This document shows positions 31,400-43,868 of a stretch of 64,000 nt of DNA, in pieces. The stretch lies in assembly GCA_013368325.1 (NCBI GenBank), contig JAACJK010000179.1, forward strand, positions 1 through 64,000. Reading direction: 5' to 3'. Numbering within the stretch: the stretch's first letter is position 1; every line of letters starts with the position of its first letter. This DNA comes from Ephemerocybe angulata (Eukaryota > Basidiomycota > Agaricomycetes > Agaricales > Psathyrellaceae). The notes beneath the pieces are model-generated. The model had not been told where the DNA came from and did no database searches. It saw only the letters and a program-made list of their open reading frames with translations. A program made the position numbers and the translations under genes.

Positions 31400-31740
31400 G
31401 GAAGGCCCCCGGCCGCACTCCCCCATGTCTCGGAGTTTGGTATTGAAACCAGTCTCCCGTCTGCTAATACTGGCTCCCCGCCGCTTGCTCCGTGTTTCTG
31501 TGATCGCTCCCTCCTTGCGCCTCAAGTGGGTTGGGCGATTGAACTCTTCGTGTTGAGAGGGGCGTCGGATCCCAAATTTCCCGACCCCTATCGACGATCC
31601 TCTGCCCCATGGCCTTCGCGAGTATACCACCGGATAGCGCAGTCGCAAGTGACATGCTAACGAAGAGTATCCCAGGTCAATTTAATGGTATTCTAAGGAA
31701 CGAGCGACAGCTACTGACTGTTCGCTGTAGGAGGAGTGGG
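31400..31740. repeat. Diverged duplicated segment, copy B
   Basis: Partner of 22950-23310. Indels between the copies disrupt any long shared frame, so both are probably relics. Confidence 0.7.
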
Positions 31741-32133
31741 GCATGGAAACTCCATCTTCGTCAGAGCACTCGTCTTCGGAGCGCATACCGCTCAGGTCGT
31801 TTCCAAATTCCAGTGAGATCTTCCTCGATTTTCGTCGGCGCCCGCTCGCATCCTGATCAGTATTTAGGTTCTTTGCTATGTCTCAACCTCGAGCGAGCAC
31901 CAGATCTGTTTTAGGCGCCCACGGCTGCATGCGTGGCCATGGGACCCCAACCCAGGATCGGCATCCCAGCTCACCACCGATCTCAAACCCGTTCGTATCG
32001 GACATCCTCTTGGACACCAGAATGGTACGCACAATCGTCAACCACATGTTCTCCTACTACTACTAACGCGAATCAATGGCCTATGTTATAGAATCATCCT
32101 GAAGACAAAGTTGAACGCAGTCTATCTATCTTT

Positions 32134-32331
32134 TCATTCCATCCAGCACATCCTCAATATCCCGCGCCGCCAGCCGGCGCTACCCCACTGCCCCAGCTCC
32201 AGACCCACTCGCATCCTGCGACGCCGCCCACAAGCAGCGAGATCACGAAGAATGAATGGCCGCCAGCGATCCAGGATGCGTTTTGAGCGAGTGCAGACGG
32301 CATGGAAGACCTCCTTTGCGCCCTGAGGCAT
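32134..32331 (-). other. Conserved coding-like block, second copy
   Basis: Partner of 27866-28054. The two share RWRPFILRDLAAC and differ mostly conservatively. It lies just downstream of the broken F-box copy, so the whole unit was duplicated together. Confidence 0.4.
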
Positions 32332-33943
32332 ATCAGGAACCGCAACTTCCCTTCGACTCGCGTAGTAATCCAGCGGGCGTAAAAGGTTACTGCGCTACTG
32401 GGAAAAAGTTTGGATAATTGCCAGCGGGTTCGGAGACCCGTACTCCTTAAATCGGTCCCCCAGCTCCTGCGACTCCCAAAGTGCCAAGTCGTCATGGAAC
32501 AGTCGCATGTCGTAATGACTAATCACGACGATGTCGAGGGGTTTGAGGACACAACTTGGCTCGCCCCCAGATGAATATTGCGGAAGGTCCAATGTTCTGG
32601 ACCGCACAACCCGCATGAGGGCGTTCACGTCCAGCCTCGCTCGTGGACCCCTGCGCGTCGTATCGTCACTAAGCTCTAACCATTTGAGGGCCGGTAAGAG
32701 TGGCTTGGTTGATGCGGGGTCCAAGACGAGCTCGCGAAGAAGCTCCGATATTTCTGGACGTTCGACCTTGATTGCGGTGAGTCTGGGGGATAAAGCCAGG
32801 ATGTCGAAGTAAACTGGGTTGGTCGTAGGGACTTCTCTGGGTTCCAGATCCAGCGTCTCCAAGGAGCAGCCTGACCTTTGGATTAGGGAAAGGAGTTTCG
32901 CGTACAAGACATCGGGGTTCAAGTGTCTCGAACCCGCAAAGGAAAAGTACTTCAACGCGGGAAGCGTCAGCTGGTCTAGATGGTCTAGAAAGAGTGCATC
33001 GTCTCTGTCAGTTTCTACTGCGAAGTGCTCCAATTTGGGGAAGAGGAGAGGTGCCGAGGGAGCGGCTGGAACGTTTGTCTCCGAGTCCAAGGTCCTGTAC
33101 CGAAGTTCCTTCAGGTCTACTGGGTGAGCCTCGATCAGGTCCTTGTACGAGCCTCCTGGAACGTGAAGACTGACGTGCTCGAGCTGGGACCATGGAAGGT
33201 TGACTTCGACTTTGGGACTTGGTCCCGAAGTTTCCCATGCGATGCTGGCGGCCCGTAATTGGGGAGCATTCGAAAAGAGATTGATCATGTAGGTGTCACT
33301 CCAGTGTTGGATTTCGGTCCCCTCCGTTGTGTCTAGCACGACAGTGGAAAGCATCGGCAACCTGTCTCCGACGCATGAAAGGAGGGGTTTGATGGCCTCT
33401 TGCGGGAGACGAAGCGTCGCAGCCCCCCATCGGTGGCACTGGTCAGCTAAGACCTTCACGACATCCCGGATGGCGCTTTGATTTAGGTCCCAAGCTCTAG
33501 GATAGATGGTGATGTTGCAAGATAGAGGGAGGAATCCTCCTGCTCGTGATAGAAAGAGCTGAATCCACCTTTTGGAATCCTGCCCGTCGCAGGCTGGGCC
33601 CCGCGTGGGTAATCTTCCTTCTCGGCGCGGACGATCAACGGGGGGAGGGAGGTCCATAGACTGCGATGGCCAATAGTGATTTGATGCCACGAGCGTGATA
33701 CGGCGCAGATGGCTGCGAGATTGCGATATTCCAGTACCGCTGGTGGGGCCATTTCATCATACTCGTGCCGGACTTCCACCCAGGTTTGGGCGAAGGAGAA
33801 GATCTGCTGCCAAACCTCGTTGGGGACAATGGCAAGACAAGACCGACTTAGACCACCATGATGTCCCTCAGTTTCTCCTCTGACGGCGTGTTCCTGTAAG
33901 AGATGCGCATGGGCAACTAACGTCGTGACTTTCCGAAAGATCC

Positions 33944-33949
33944 TGGAAT
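33944..33949. repeat. Target duplication TGGAAT, left
   Basis: It repeats at 34553-34558; the intact F-box gene has a single TGGAAT at this place. Confidence 0.75.
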
Positions 33950-34552
33950 TATGGAAGGCTTTCTTGGACAAAAATGAAATCTACTGTTTTAGAGTAAGTA
34001 CTGAAGAAAGTCAATGATCTCTTACTGAGTTTCTCTATGACTGGGCAATGTTTTTGTGTTTTCATTAATGATCATTAATGAGCTCCTCCAAGTATCCGCT
34101 GCGGTGCGAACGCGGTGCGATGAAACGAGGGTAGTGAAAAGCTTCCGAACTCAAAATGGAAGGAACGCGCGCATAGCCACGCACGGCTTGTAAAGTGCCG
34201 CTTATCTAACCGCGGGATCTTGCCCACTGCCAAGGAAGGCCCCCTTTTCACCTATACCAGTTCTCCTCCTGGTTCCTCCTAGGATCAAGCAAAAATTTGG
34301 TAGAAACAATTTTGTAAGTATAAAAGACCCTCCAGAATGGGGAATTTTATCCCTTTGAGCGCCGTTATATGTGAAGCTCTCAGAAAATGGCAATCAGCCA
34401 TGCCGTCTCGGCTTGGTCTGCCGTTTGATATGTGGCTGTGGAGATTAAGTATTTCACACAGTTAAAAGCTTCCGAACCCCGAAAACAGTGACATGGGCGA
34501 ATCATTAGTGCGAAATCATTGGATTGCTTTTTGTCCAAGAAACCCACCCATA
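33950..34552. mobile_element. 603-bp MITE (non-autonomous DNA transposon)
   Basis: Defined by comparison with F-box gene 1, where the flanks are contiguous (CCTGGAATATTACC). Terminal inverted repeats are about 25 bp with few mismatches: left TATGGAAGGCTTTCTTGGAC, right reversed TATGGGTGGGTTTCTTGGAC, both then AAAAA. A 6-bp duplication TGGAAT flanks it. AAAAGCTTCCGAAC occurs near both ends (about 34137 and 34464). It has no coding capacity. The superfamily is not assigned. Confidence 0.85.
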
Positions 34553-34558
34553 TGGAAT
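34553..34558. repeat. Target duplication TGGAAT, right
   Basis: Matches 33944-33949. Confidence 0.75.
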
Positions 34559-34572
34559 ATTACCTCTTCCAT

Positions 34573-37500
34573 AGTATCCTGTAGCGGCAGTCAGCACATT
34601 CTAGAGGCCTTAATTTGAGAGAGTCGCCGTTTCATACCTCGCTCGCACCTCAATGGCTGTAAGGAACAAAGAACATACACTAGTAGAGGCACGGATCGGT
34701 TTATATGAGGAGAATATGTTCCCAAACATGGTACAAACATGGTATGAAATATATTTGATTTCCAAGTCCTTGTATTCCGCGAATACAAGGCCTCGAAAAT
34801 ATCACATAGGTGATACTACAATGCCTGCAGGATACAAGGCGGCGCCAGCATTTAAAGCGGGTATTAGCTTGGGTGAGTAGCCATGACAACAGCTTATACT
34901 CTCGACTAAATGTTAAAGAATCGATAGATCAGCTGGAAACATCGCTGCTCGCATTTGCCGTAGCTGAAAGCCCCCACTAGCCACCAACGTCTGGGCCAAA
35001 ACTATAAACGTTTGGTTGAGTATGTGGGAACATTCTCGATCTGGATACATAGCCCGCTGCCTCTAGTGATACCAGTGGCAGCGACCTTGAGGGTAACCTT
35101 GAGGCTTGGGGAGATTGCATAATAATTGATTAAGCCACAGCCATAATCACTGGCATGCTCTGGGCCTTCTCGGCCTACATGGTATGCATTGTCTGTCGAC
35201 CACCTGGGCTGTAAGTAGCCCTTTTCGTACGGGCGCCCAGTCTCCCGGTATCCTCGGCATGATCTGCTACGTATTTGAAGCTCCGTGGTGGTCGCCCTCG
35301 TCTCCCACGCGAGCAGGCTCGAGCAGAGGCGAGCTCGGTTGGGGACTGTTGCGTCGCCACTATTAGTGAGTCCGACGTGGAGCAAATTCTGCAATTGGAT
35401 CTCTCTTATTACCATGAAGGTCAATGGAAATGTATTCTCGAGTCAGCTACTGTTCGGTGGCCAGAGGGACTATGGGGACATGCAAGCGCTTAGACACTGA
35501 GGATCACGGTACGAGGATGAAGAGTTAACAGTCTACGACGTAATGGACGGTCGGAGATATGTTGGGGTTGGACCGACTCCGAGTCCGTTAGGCACATTTA
35601 CTGAGGGCTCAGTAAGCTTGAATCAGAAGTCATGGCGCGCTGTGACCCCGACCAAAGATAGCCCTCCCACGGAAATGACCACTGTAGTGCGGCCAAGTGT
35701 CAGGTTAACTTCGTTTCGCCTTGAAAGAGTAAGGTTTTCTTTCCATGCGTATTTCATGGACGAGCGCTCTGGACCAGTAGCAAAGTCTAGACACTCTGGC
35801 GGATGTGGAATCTCGCAGATTTTGGATATGCCGGCAACGAGGATGCGAGGCAGCGAGATTGGTAGCCCCCCAAAGTGCGACAAGGACAGTCCCTAGAATA
35901 TTCTTCTAGCTCTCTCCGGTGACTTGTACTCCTCCAGATTCGGGTACGGCACGCGTGCCCGCCAGCCTACGCATGTTGCATGCTGCCGCATGACAATGAA
36001 TTATTAGTATGGGCGCTTAATCTTATCTTGGGCCTGGACGAATCCACCGACGCCACCATATTCACCGCTCGCGTGTTAGGAGAGTTTAATCGTCATTTCT
36101 CTCCATCATGATTGAATTGACGAGACGCCCTCTTACAAGGCGAGATTGGTGTGTCGTCACATGTTCGCCCGGAAAAGTGGAAGAGCGGAAGGAGTGTGGA
36201 GCAGCCGTCCCGTTGAGGGTGCCGGGTGCCTGCGCCGTTGAAATATAACCATAACCATAACCATAAACAGATGTATTACTGTAAGTACTTGAAGTATATA
36301 TCGTGAGGCACCGATGGCACGCCCTGTCAGTGTGCCTGATCATATTAACGTTTCGTGAGTGATAATTACTTCTGCCACTTAAGCTACCGCTGGTAGGTGT
36401 AAATTTGGGAACTACTGAATCGCAACTGGGCTCAGAGAATCGAATATTCTCCATCCGTGCTCTATGGTTCGGCCTCTCATGGAGAGCAATAAGTACTGTA
36501 CTGGGGCAGAGATCGCCGGGGAGGTCAACGTAAGACGAGCAGAACCAGTAGAAAGCCAGGAACGCCCTAACCATAAGCGGCCCCGCAGAGCCAGTAATTC
36601 ATTTACTAGACTGATGTGGTGGCCCCACTAACACCCCGGCATCCGAAATTGTATTGGAAGACGGTCATCGATATCCTCCGGGCTTTGTGTGATTTGCTGG
36701 CACAATAAGTCACTGTCAACAAGGGAGTCTCGACCGTGCCTACGCTAAGCTTCATGCAGTATGTTTGACTTGCCTGTCCGGTCGCAGTTGTGGTACCTGA
36801 AGCCACTGTCACAATGTACGATCAACAGCACTTTCTAGTTTGTCTGACCAGATGACGATGCGGTGAGTCGTAAAAAGGGTGGTGGAGCCTGGCTAGACGA
36901 GGTGAGGTAAGGCACACGCGTATACTTACCAAGATTTGAAGGAGGAAGGTAGGGGGAGGTTTGCCGCAAGGTCTTACCTTCAGATCTGCGTGTTCCAGCA
37001 CCTTTCTTTTAGGTTGGGATGTTTGATAAGGTTAAACAAAGATCCCTAATGAGAAATGGCCTAAGAATAGTAGAACATGCTTTTAAGCCACTCTTATGGG
37101 ACTAGGGTCTAGGAAGCTATCCGTCGCGTGCTTTCCACGCGAAAGAAATTAGCTTTCTCTGACGCACAGATTGGTGCGTAGTATGTAGAGGCACCCGAAC
37201 TACGTCAACAGCATCTCTTTACAAACGTCTTGCATGACACTCTGACAGTACCTGAAGATCAGTATTCTCTTGACGGCCCCTGACAGAGTTCTACGCAATC
37301 TGACACCGCTCAAAAAGGGAACAAGGGTGAGTACGAGTGCCCAGGAGTGCCCCTCGCGGACTTTCTATTTTAGGCGCTGGGCGCTTGTATTCGAACATTC
37401 TTCTTGTTGACGGTACTTATGATCCTTACACCTCCAAACATCCTTCAGGGAGATCGAGTGTCATCACGGGCGAAGATTCCGCGCTTCTTACGGCCCCGCA

Positions 37501-39310
37501 GTCGCCCCCTCTGGGCCATAAGGACGCTGAGAAGGCTAAATACCCCTCCTAATAGAAACAGTAAGATTGGATTAGAAAGCCCTATTGCCTTGCTTGACGT
37601 CGTCTTTACTCTTAAGAAAAGGTCTCGATTGCTTGGATGTAGACCTAGATTGCGGGCGAGTCGTAATTAACTTGCTATGATTGGCGGCATAGTTCTTGTG
37701 GCACTTGAACCTAAAGCCAGAACAAAAGGATACGTCAACTTTAAGTGACCTGATGCAAGGCTTCCTTCAGATCCTTCAAAGCTTGTTTTTTTGAGCAATT
37801 GCGGAGTGGAAATAACTCGGACACAAGCTGGCGCCGGGTTACTCTGCGGCATCCGTGCCGGAAGAGACTATGGATAGATGGGAGGTAACGACTTTAACAG
37901 ACTCTAACGAGGCTTACTGTATGCTGATTTCATTTGCAATACAATCCTTCTGGACAGGGAGATGAGAAATACGTGCATGAAGGATGGAGGGCACCGGCCC
38001 TGTCTACTGCGACATGTTTTTGAAATTGCGCTCTAGCCAAACGGCTTCACAGTAACTCACCCCATTCTTCAAGCTCTCTACACTTCATCAGGTCGCGCGC
38101 GGCGATCGCGAAAATATGTTGGCGTTTCGAGTCTAGGCCCAGCTTCGACACGCGAGATGGTGCTCATGACTGCTCATGCCATGACATACCCCGATGATCA
38201 AATGACAAATCGGGGCCTTTAACGCTGCAATATCTCTGATAGCACCTGATAGCACTCTCTGATCTGATAGCTCCCTGATCTAGTCTGCTGTTCTTCGTTC
38301 TTTCGCTCTCGATCGGTATGATAGAATTTGGGTGAGTCAGTGGCCCATGAGGGGGCGAAGATTACGCGTCAAAATGCAAGCAGCTGGTACAGCTGGCTGA
38401 GTTGAGTGCCAACATAGACCGTCTTTTAAATTCCCAACCAACATTCGACCAGGACCAGGACTCCAGCAAGGAGAAGATTCTCAACGTCGTGCAAAGCCTA
38501 TCTTTCTTTAAAGGGTTCCGATCTGGACATGACCCTCAATCTTCGTCATGGGATCTACTTACAGGGATCATCGCTTACAATCCTTGTACTCCTTTGTCCC
38601 CCCAATCCGACGCCCAATAGATTCGAGGGGATAGTAGGCTTGTTTACTGACATTCCATCAGGACGGATATAGGCCAGTTAACTTCCATTGCCGGATATGT
38701 CTATCAGGTCATCATGTCATGCTCGTTATCACAAAGGCTTTCAGGTAGATTCGGGGTTCAATTTCCCTGAAATCTCGCCGTACTACCCTTTTGGAAGCGC
38801 GAAAGAACGTGTTCCGAGGGCTGGACCCATTGACCATGCTCTGAAGTGCCTAGGCGTCAAAATTCGTCAGGAGAAATTCTTCTCTAACTTATATAACCAG
38901 GGCGAAATGCTCGACGTCCAGCCGCACCCCGAACACACAGTTAGACCCTCCTCGACAAGTTCACCACCCCGGAGCGCCATTTTCGCATCGATCTCCCAGC
39001 CGCATCAATCCTCGGGATAGCCACACATCGCCTCGAATTGTTTCCGGCGTGCCTTAAATATTAGTCCCCTCTCCACAGCGCGCTCCACACATTCATATTT
39101 GCGCTTCGATTTCGCTGCTCTCGCCGCATTCTCTGGCCCCGGCCCTTTCGACGACACGCGACACGGACTACGTTCCAGCCCATACCATATTTATAACCAG
39201 CCCGACCCCTCTCCTCTCGATCCATTCGATTCCGCCCCCGCTCCGAGGTCCTTCCGCCGACATATACAATCCTTTTCGTCAAGCTCGTATCCCAATTCAT
39301 TCCGATTGCC
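34573..39310. other. 4.7-kb stretch with no convincing gene
   Basis: Only short frames on both strands, without recognisable domains or consistent splice structure. A small (CCATAA)3 run lies at about 36246-36263. The last 200 bp may be the 5' untranslated region of the phosphatase gene. The content is probably decayed intergenic DNA. Confidence 0.5.
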
Positions 39311-40180
39311 ATGATCCGTTTCGACACTCTCCCTCCCGAGGTTACTCAGGCTATGTGCACACCGATGCACCAGATTCTACCTCCCGCACAAAACCCCTCG
39401 AACCCCTCGCAATACAGTGGCGCCCTCTTCCTTGGCTCCCTCTCAGCCGTTATGGACAAGGACCTCCTCCGTGAAAACCGTATCACGCATCTCGTACACG
39501 TCCTCGACGTGCCGTGGCTGCCCATGTCGGAGCAGGAGGGGTTTGTGGGATACAAGATTGCCATTGCGGACCAGGATAGCGAGGATATCAGGCCGCATTT
39601 GGAGGCGGTCTGTACTCATATCGATGCTGCGCTGAAGAGTGGCAGGAATGTATTGGTCCACTGTCATCAGGTGTGTTTCCGTTCTATTCGCGTCGAGTCT
39701 AGTTCGTTCCGCGCTTTGGAGCTCGAAAGAGTCAAGGGGCTGCGGAGATGGACGGATGCCTGTGCATCGAGGTGTTTATCAAACACCTCTGACAGTTAAT
39801 CATGGGGCTCCGTCGTACCTGGCTCTTGTTCTCCGAATTTGATAATTATGCGGGCCCCTGTCAGCGTGACGTTCAACCTTTTTTGGATGGTACACCATTC
39901 TTTCGATTTGCTCCACTTCATCCTGCTCTAGACTGCTCTCTCTTTCCATTTCATCTTGAACGCTGTTCTAAACCTCTACCTCCTCTAGGGCGTCTCTCGT
40001 TCAGCAGCAGTGGTTATTGCATACCTCATCCGGAACCAGGGAATGTCCTTCGACAACGCACAGTCCTTCGTCAAGCGCAAACGCGCCTGCATCAAGCCCA
40101 ACTCCGGGTTCATGAGAGCGTTGCAGGAATGGGAGACAGCTTGGAGAAGACCGAACATGTTGCGGAGGTTCACGACATGA
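39311..40180 (+). CDS. Dual-specificity protein phosphatase
   Basis: It removes phosphate from Tyr and Ser/Thr residues of signalling proteins. Two exons (39311-39670, 39989-40180) give 552 nt and 183 aa. The intron splits the active-site loop: exon 1 ends VLVHCHQ and exon 2 begins GVSRSAAVVIAYL, giving H-C-x2-G-x2-R-S with Cys nucleophile and Arg. The N-terminal part holds YSGALFLGSLSAV (typical DSP start) and a general-acid-type Asp in IADQDSED. After the signature come MSFDNAQSFVKRKR and CIKPNSGFMRALQEWE, as in small atypical DSPs. It is convergent with the BTB gene. Confidence 0.92.
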
Positions 40181-40495
40181 CCGCGATCTTCGGCTGTGTG
40201 GAGGCATTCCTATCGTGTGTTTTTCCGTTCAAAATGACATCATCCTCCTTCCCCCATCTTCCACCCATCTATACCCACTTCTGAGCTGTTCGGGGACGGA
40301 ATAGTCTATCGTTTGCCTACTCATCGTTCTTCTCTTGTTGTTGCTCTGGACTCTGGAGATACCTTCTCGTTTGTTACTTACTGGCTTCTACCCTTTGCAC
40401 TTCCTAGATCTATAATCTTGTATATTAACGTAGTAGTATTTCGGAGATGATACACGATTCCCGTACTTCTCACTTTCATTCCCATTCGCAGCTCG

Positions 40496-41565
40496 TCATT
40501 CCACCCTCCCTTGCGCCAGACCCTCCCAACTTTTCGCAAGTCGAAAAACCTTCGGGAGCGCACCCCAGATCCTCCCCTGGTTCTTCACATACTCCGTCTC
40601 GTACCGCAACGTGCAATCCCTACACTGGACGACGCCCAGCGCTGCATCCTTCTCAAACTCCACCCTCTCGAACACCACCACCCTTTTCGTCCTCCTCAAT
40701 TTCGACGACAGTTGCGTTCGGTTGTTGCAAAGGGGGCGGATCCACACGCCTTCATCGGTCCGGGTGAGCTTGGTACAGTCGCCCACAGGGAATTGGACGT
40801 GCAGCTCCTCGTCCTGCTCGCTCCGGAGCTCAGTGGCACCCAGAATGCAGCGCGTCTTGTCTTTCCATGATAGACTTGAGCTCGGCAGGTCGTAAATTTC
40901 CTCAGGGGAGAGGAAGGCCGTGATCTGGTAGAACAGTGAAGGGAGGAGGTCGTACAGAGAGAATGCGTCCGCGAGATGGAGGGTAGTGAGAATGTTGGTA
41001 GATCGAGCCGCAGAAGAGGATGCCGGGAGGGCGCGCAAGGCCCCGAGTCGTTCCGTTAATTTAGGTAGAGATCTGGGCGCTACGCGACGCAGAGCATCGA
41101 CACAGCCGTCCAGAACGGAGGAGAGCTCGTACTTGCAGGCTATAGGCATCATGGCTGATAGCATACCGAGGTACGACCCTTCGCCTTGGTCCGATAGGAC
41201 TCTTGGAAGGTGCTTATCGAAAAATCTATGGACGTGTTAGCGTGTCCGTAGTGGACTCCTAGGGTGGATTGGACGCACCTGTTGTCATATATCGCTTTAA
41301 GAACGTTTGAAAGGCCGCCAGCGTCGTCCTGTTGTAGACGAACGACAGGTAACTCTGATTCCGACCGGGATAAGTGGAGACTAGTGTCATCAGTTAAAGG
41401 CAGGGAGGTCATGTCCTTGAAGACACTCGAGTGCTGACATAGTACACCTTTATGCACCTTAAATGCAGTTGCTGTAGGGTGGTCTACCAAGAGGATGATA
41501 GAGCCGTCTTCATAACAAAAATCGGGGTGGAAAGTCAGGGTGTCGTGCTGAGAGGGATCCGTCAT
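40496..41565 (-). CDS. BTB/POZ domain protein
   Basis: Two exons (41565-41279 and 41225-40496) join in frame to 338 aa. The N-terminus has the BTB fold: FCYEDGSIILLVDHPTATAF, then KVHKGVLCQHSSVFKDM, the usual dimerisation core, followed by a region equivalent to the last BTB helices (NVLKAIYDNR...FFDKHLPRVL). The C-terminal half (about 120-338) carries no domain I can name and includes a Cys pair, VQCRDCTLRYE. Members form large families in Agaricomycetes and may serve as Cul3 adaptors or transcription cofactors; the target here is unknown. Confidence 0.88.
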
Positions 41566-42120
41566 GGGCCAGGAGTTAACGTTTGTAGGACTAGTTAACT
41601 TCGTGTATTCGATTCAGAGAGTGCAGTATCTAAAGCTATCGAGCTTTAGCCAGAGCCCAATGCCAGTCCGATGTTTCAAGTTTGAGGTCAAGGAAGGTTG
41701 TCTTGGCACTCTTGCTTCGGAACAACAACGCCGTTACCCACGGAAGACATTCGCCTTGAAATTAAACAACTACAACGCGGCTTCTCTGATCATCCTTGCA
41801 ACTTCGCTCTTTCTCCCCGACCACCATCTCTGACTGGAACAATGGGCTTCCGTACTCAGGACACCGTCGATACTTTGGATAAATCTGGGCAGGCGACCTA
41901 CTAATCATTCTGACAGCCCCGCCCAATCTTTGGTCTAGTATCTGGTGGTTTTATCCGGTTCTCTAGAGTCTAAGCGATATGGTACCTTCGGATAATAGGG
42001 TGGGCCATCGGCTACTCCCCAACTAGAGTCCCTCACAAACTCTTCGGTCTTCAATAAGAAGACGAATCACTTTCTCTGTCTCTTGAAATCTCAATCTCAA
42101 TCATCCCCCTGTCACTCACC
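41566..42120. other. Divergent intergenic region, BTB gene to squalene monooxygenase
   Basis: It holds both promoters. No coding frame is supported. A pyrimidine-rich leader with CTCAATCTCAATCATC precedes the ATG at 42121. Confidence 0.5.
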
Positions 42121-43749
42121 ATGCCTCTTCCATCGTTTGACGTTGTAATTGTCGGGGCGGGCGTCGCAGGTTCTGCCATGGCCCATGGCCTGGCAACGAT
42201 CCCGCGCTTCAACCTGTTCCGCGTTGCCTTGATCGAGCGATCCTTCTCCCAGCCCGACCGTATCGTCGGGGAGCTCCTCCAGCCGGCTGGGGTGGAAGCT
42301 CTCCAACAACTGTCTATGTCTTCGGCTCTCGATGGAACAGGCGCAGTCCCATGCGCAGGGTACAGCATCATCCAAGGAGATGACCACATCCAGGTGGCAT
42401 ACCCCGAGGGAACGGAGGGTCGAAGCTTCCACCACGGGCGATTCGTCATGGGCCTGCGACGTGTCGCGATGCAGAACAAGAACGTCACTCCCATCGAGGC
42501 GAATGTCACCAAGCTCATCGAGGATCCAGTCACCGGCCGGGTTGTCGGCGTTTCTATCACCTCGAAATTATCGAACGAGGAGACCAAGATGGATGTATTT
42601 GGCGACCTGGTCATTGTCGCTGATGGGTGCTTCTCCAACTTCCGCAATACAGTTCTTGAGAAGGCCGCCATGCAGCCTAAGATCTTCAGCTACACGATTG
42701 CCGCGGTGCTCAGGGATGCAACCCCTCCGCTTCCGGGACACGGCACACTCGTGCTTCCGCGAGGACTTCCTGCCATTGCCATGTATCAGCTCACAGATAC
42801 GGAAACCCGCATGTTGATTGACATCAAAGAGCCCTTACCGGAAGACATTCCAGTATGTTACTTGATCCACACTCATCTACCTTTAACCTTTTGTTGACCA
42901 CCCGTAGGACTACATATTTAACCGCCTGGTACCGGAGCTCCCGCTCTCGCTTCAGAAACCGGTCATCGATGCCTTCAAGACGGACCGCATACGCAAGATG
43001 CCTAACCGCTTCCTCCCTGCAGTTAAACAGGGAACCAAAGCCTCGAAGACGGGCGTCATCCTCTTGGGCGACTCTTGGAATATGCGGCATCCCATTACAG
43101 GTGTCGGCATGTCCGTAGCGTTGCGGGACGTGGTCTACCTCCGCAAGGCCTTTTGCAACTTCGAGTCGTTTGAGAACTGGGAGGACGTGAGCTCCGCAGT
43201 GCGCAAGTGGCATTGGGATAGAAAGTTCCATGCCTCGACGCTGAACATCCTGAGCGCCGGGCTGTATGGGATTTTGAGTAGGGATGGTAAGCTCTTCCGT
43301 GCTCTGGTGCTATGTCGCGAGTCGCCGACTAATTGCCTCTTTACAATGGTAGACGGGACGTACAAGTCGCTTAGGAAGGGAACGGTCAAATTCTTCATGA
43401 ACGATCCCACTGGGTTACAAATCAAACGTTTCTTAGAGTTCATATCAGGGTACGTATATCCATCCCTCCTCGTGCGCCTCGAATACTCAACTTCTTATAC
43501 CACGAAAGATGGAACTCTTCGCCTATTGCTCTCGTTGGCTATTTCAGCTCCATTGCCGCGTCCACCGGATGGCTCACGCTAACCCGCCCAGAGCAGATCT
43601 TGGAGCGTGTGGGTCCGGATGGGAAGGCGCTGGTGGGGCCGGCGAGTCTTATGGAGTACCCAGGTTTCGTTGTGGAGGTGGTGTTGATGGCTTGGACCAT
43701 GCTTAGTGTCTTGTTTCCCGTCCTTTGGAGCGAGGCCCGTCCTTGGTAG
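42121..43749 (+). CDS. ERG1: Squalene monooxygenase (squalene epoxidase)
   Basis: It converts squalene to 2,3-oxidosqualene with FAD, O2 and a reductase at the ER membrane, the step before ring closure to lanosterol and triterpenes. Four exons (42121-42852, 42908-43286, 43353-43449, 43509-43749) give 482 aa, the usual length. The FAD-binding start is VVIVGAGVAGSAMAHGLA. GELLQPAGVEAL is a family hallmark. The second FAD motif GDSWNMRHPITGVGMSVALRD is conserved. A hydrophobic C-terminal tail (VVLMAWTMLSVLFPVL) is the likely membrane anchor. Intron 2 is 66 nt and could be read through in frame. It is tail to tail with the flavin monooxygenase. Confidence 0.93.
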
Positions 43750-43868
43750 GCATAACAAAGCGCGAAGTATACTGTATACTCCATTGCTTCAAGTTGTATC
43801 TCACTAAGCAAATCTATAGATGCGGATAGTAAGATATTGCGAGAAATTCAGTCAGTCGCATGGGATGA

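Larger units (their letters stand above)
32395..34572 (-). pseudogene. F-box/LRR gene 2, broken duplicate
   Basis: It is similar throughout to the gene at 28118-29953. Three lesions are visible. A 603-bp foldback element (33950-34552) separates the conserved ATG (34572) from the rest. A frameshift near 33595 splits the frame between the F-box part (33971-33483) and the Leu-rich part (33690-32395). A deletion of about 265 bp removes the C-terminal end, so the frame ends NPLAIIQTFSQ. The F-box itself (VPNEVWQQIFSFAQTW) is still readable. Confidence 0.85.

Noticed and set aside
36246..36263. (CCATAA)3 as an internal telomere-like repeat
   Set aside because: Only three units and not the TTAGGG-type fungal telomere repeat; treated as a chance microsatellite.
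38688..39020. 110-codon ORF upstream of the phosphatase
   Set aside because: No family, no splice or promoter support; likely a chance open frame.
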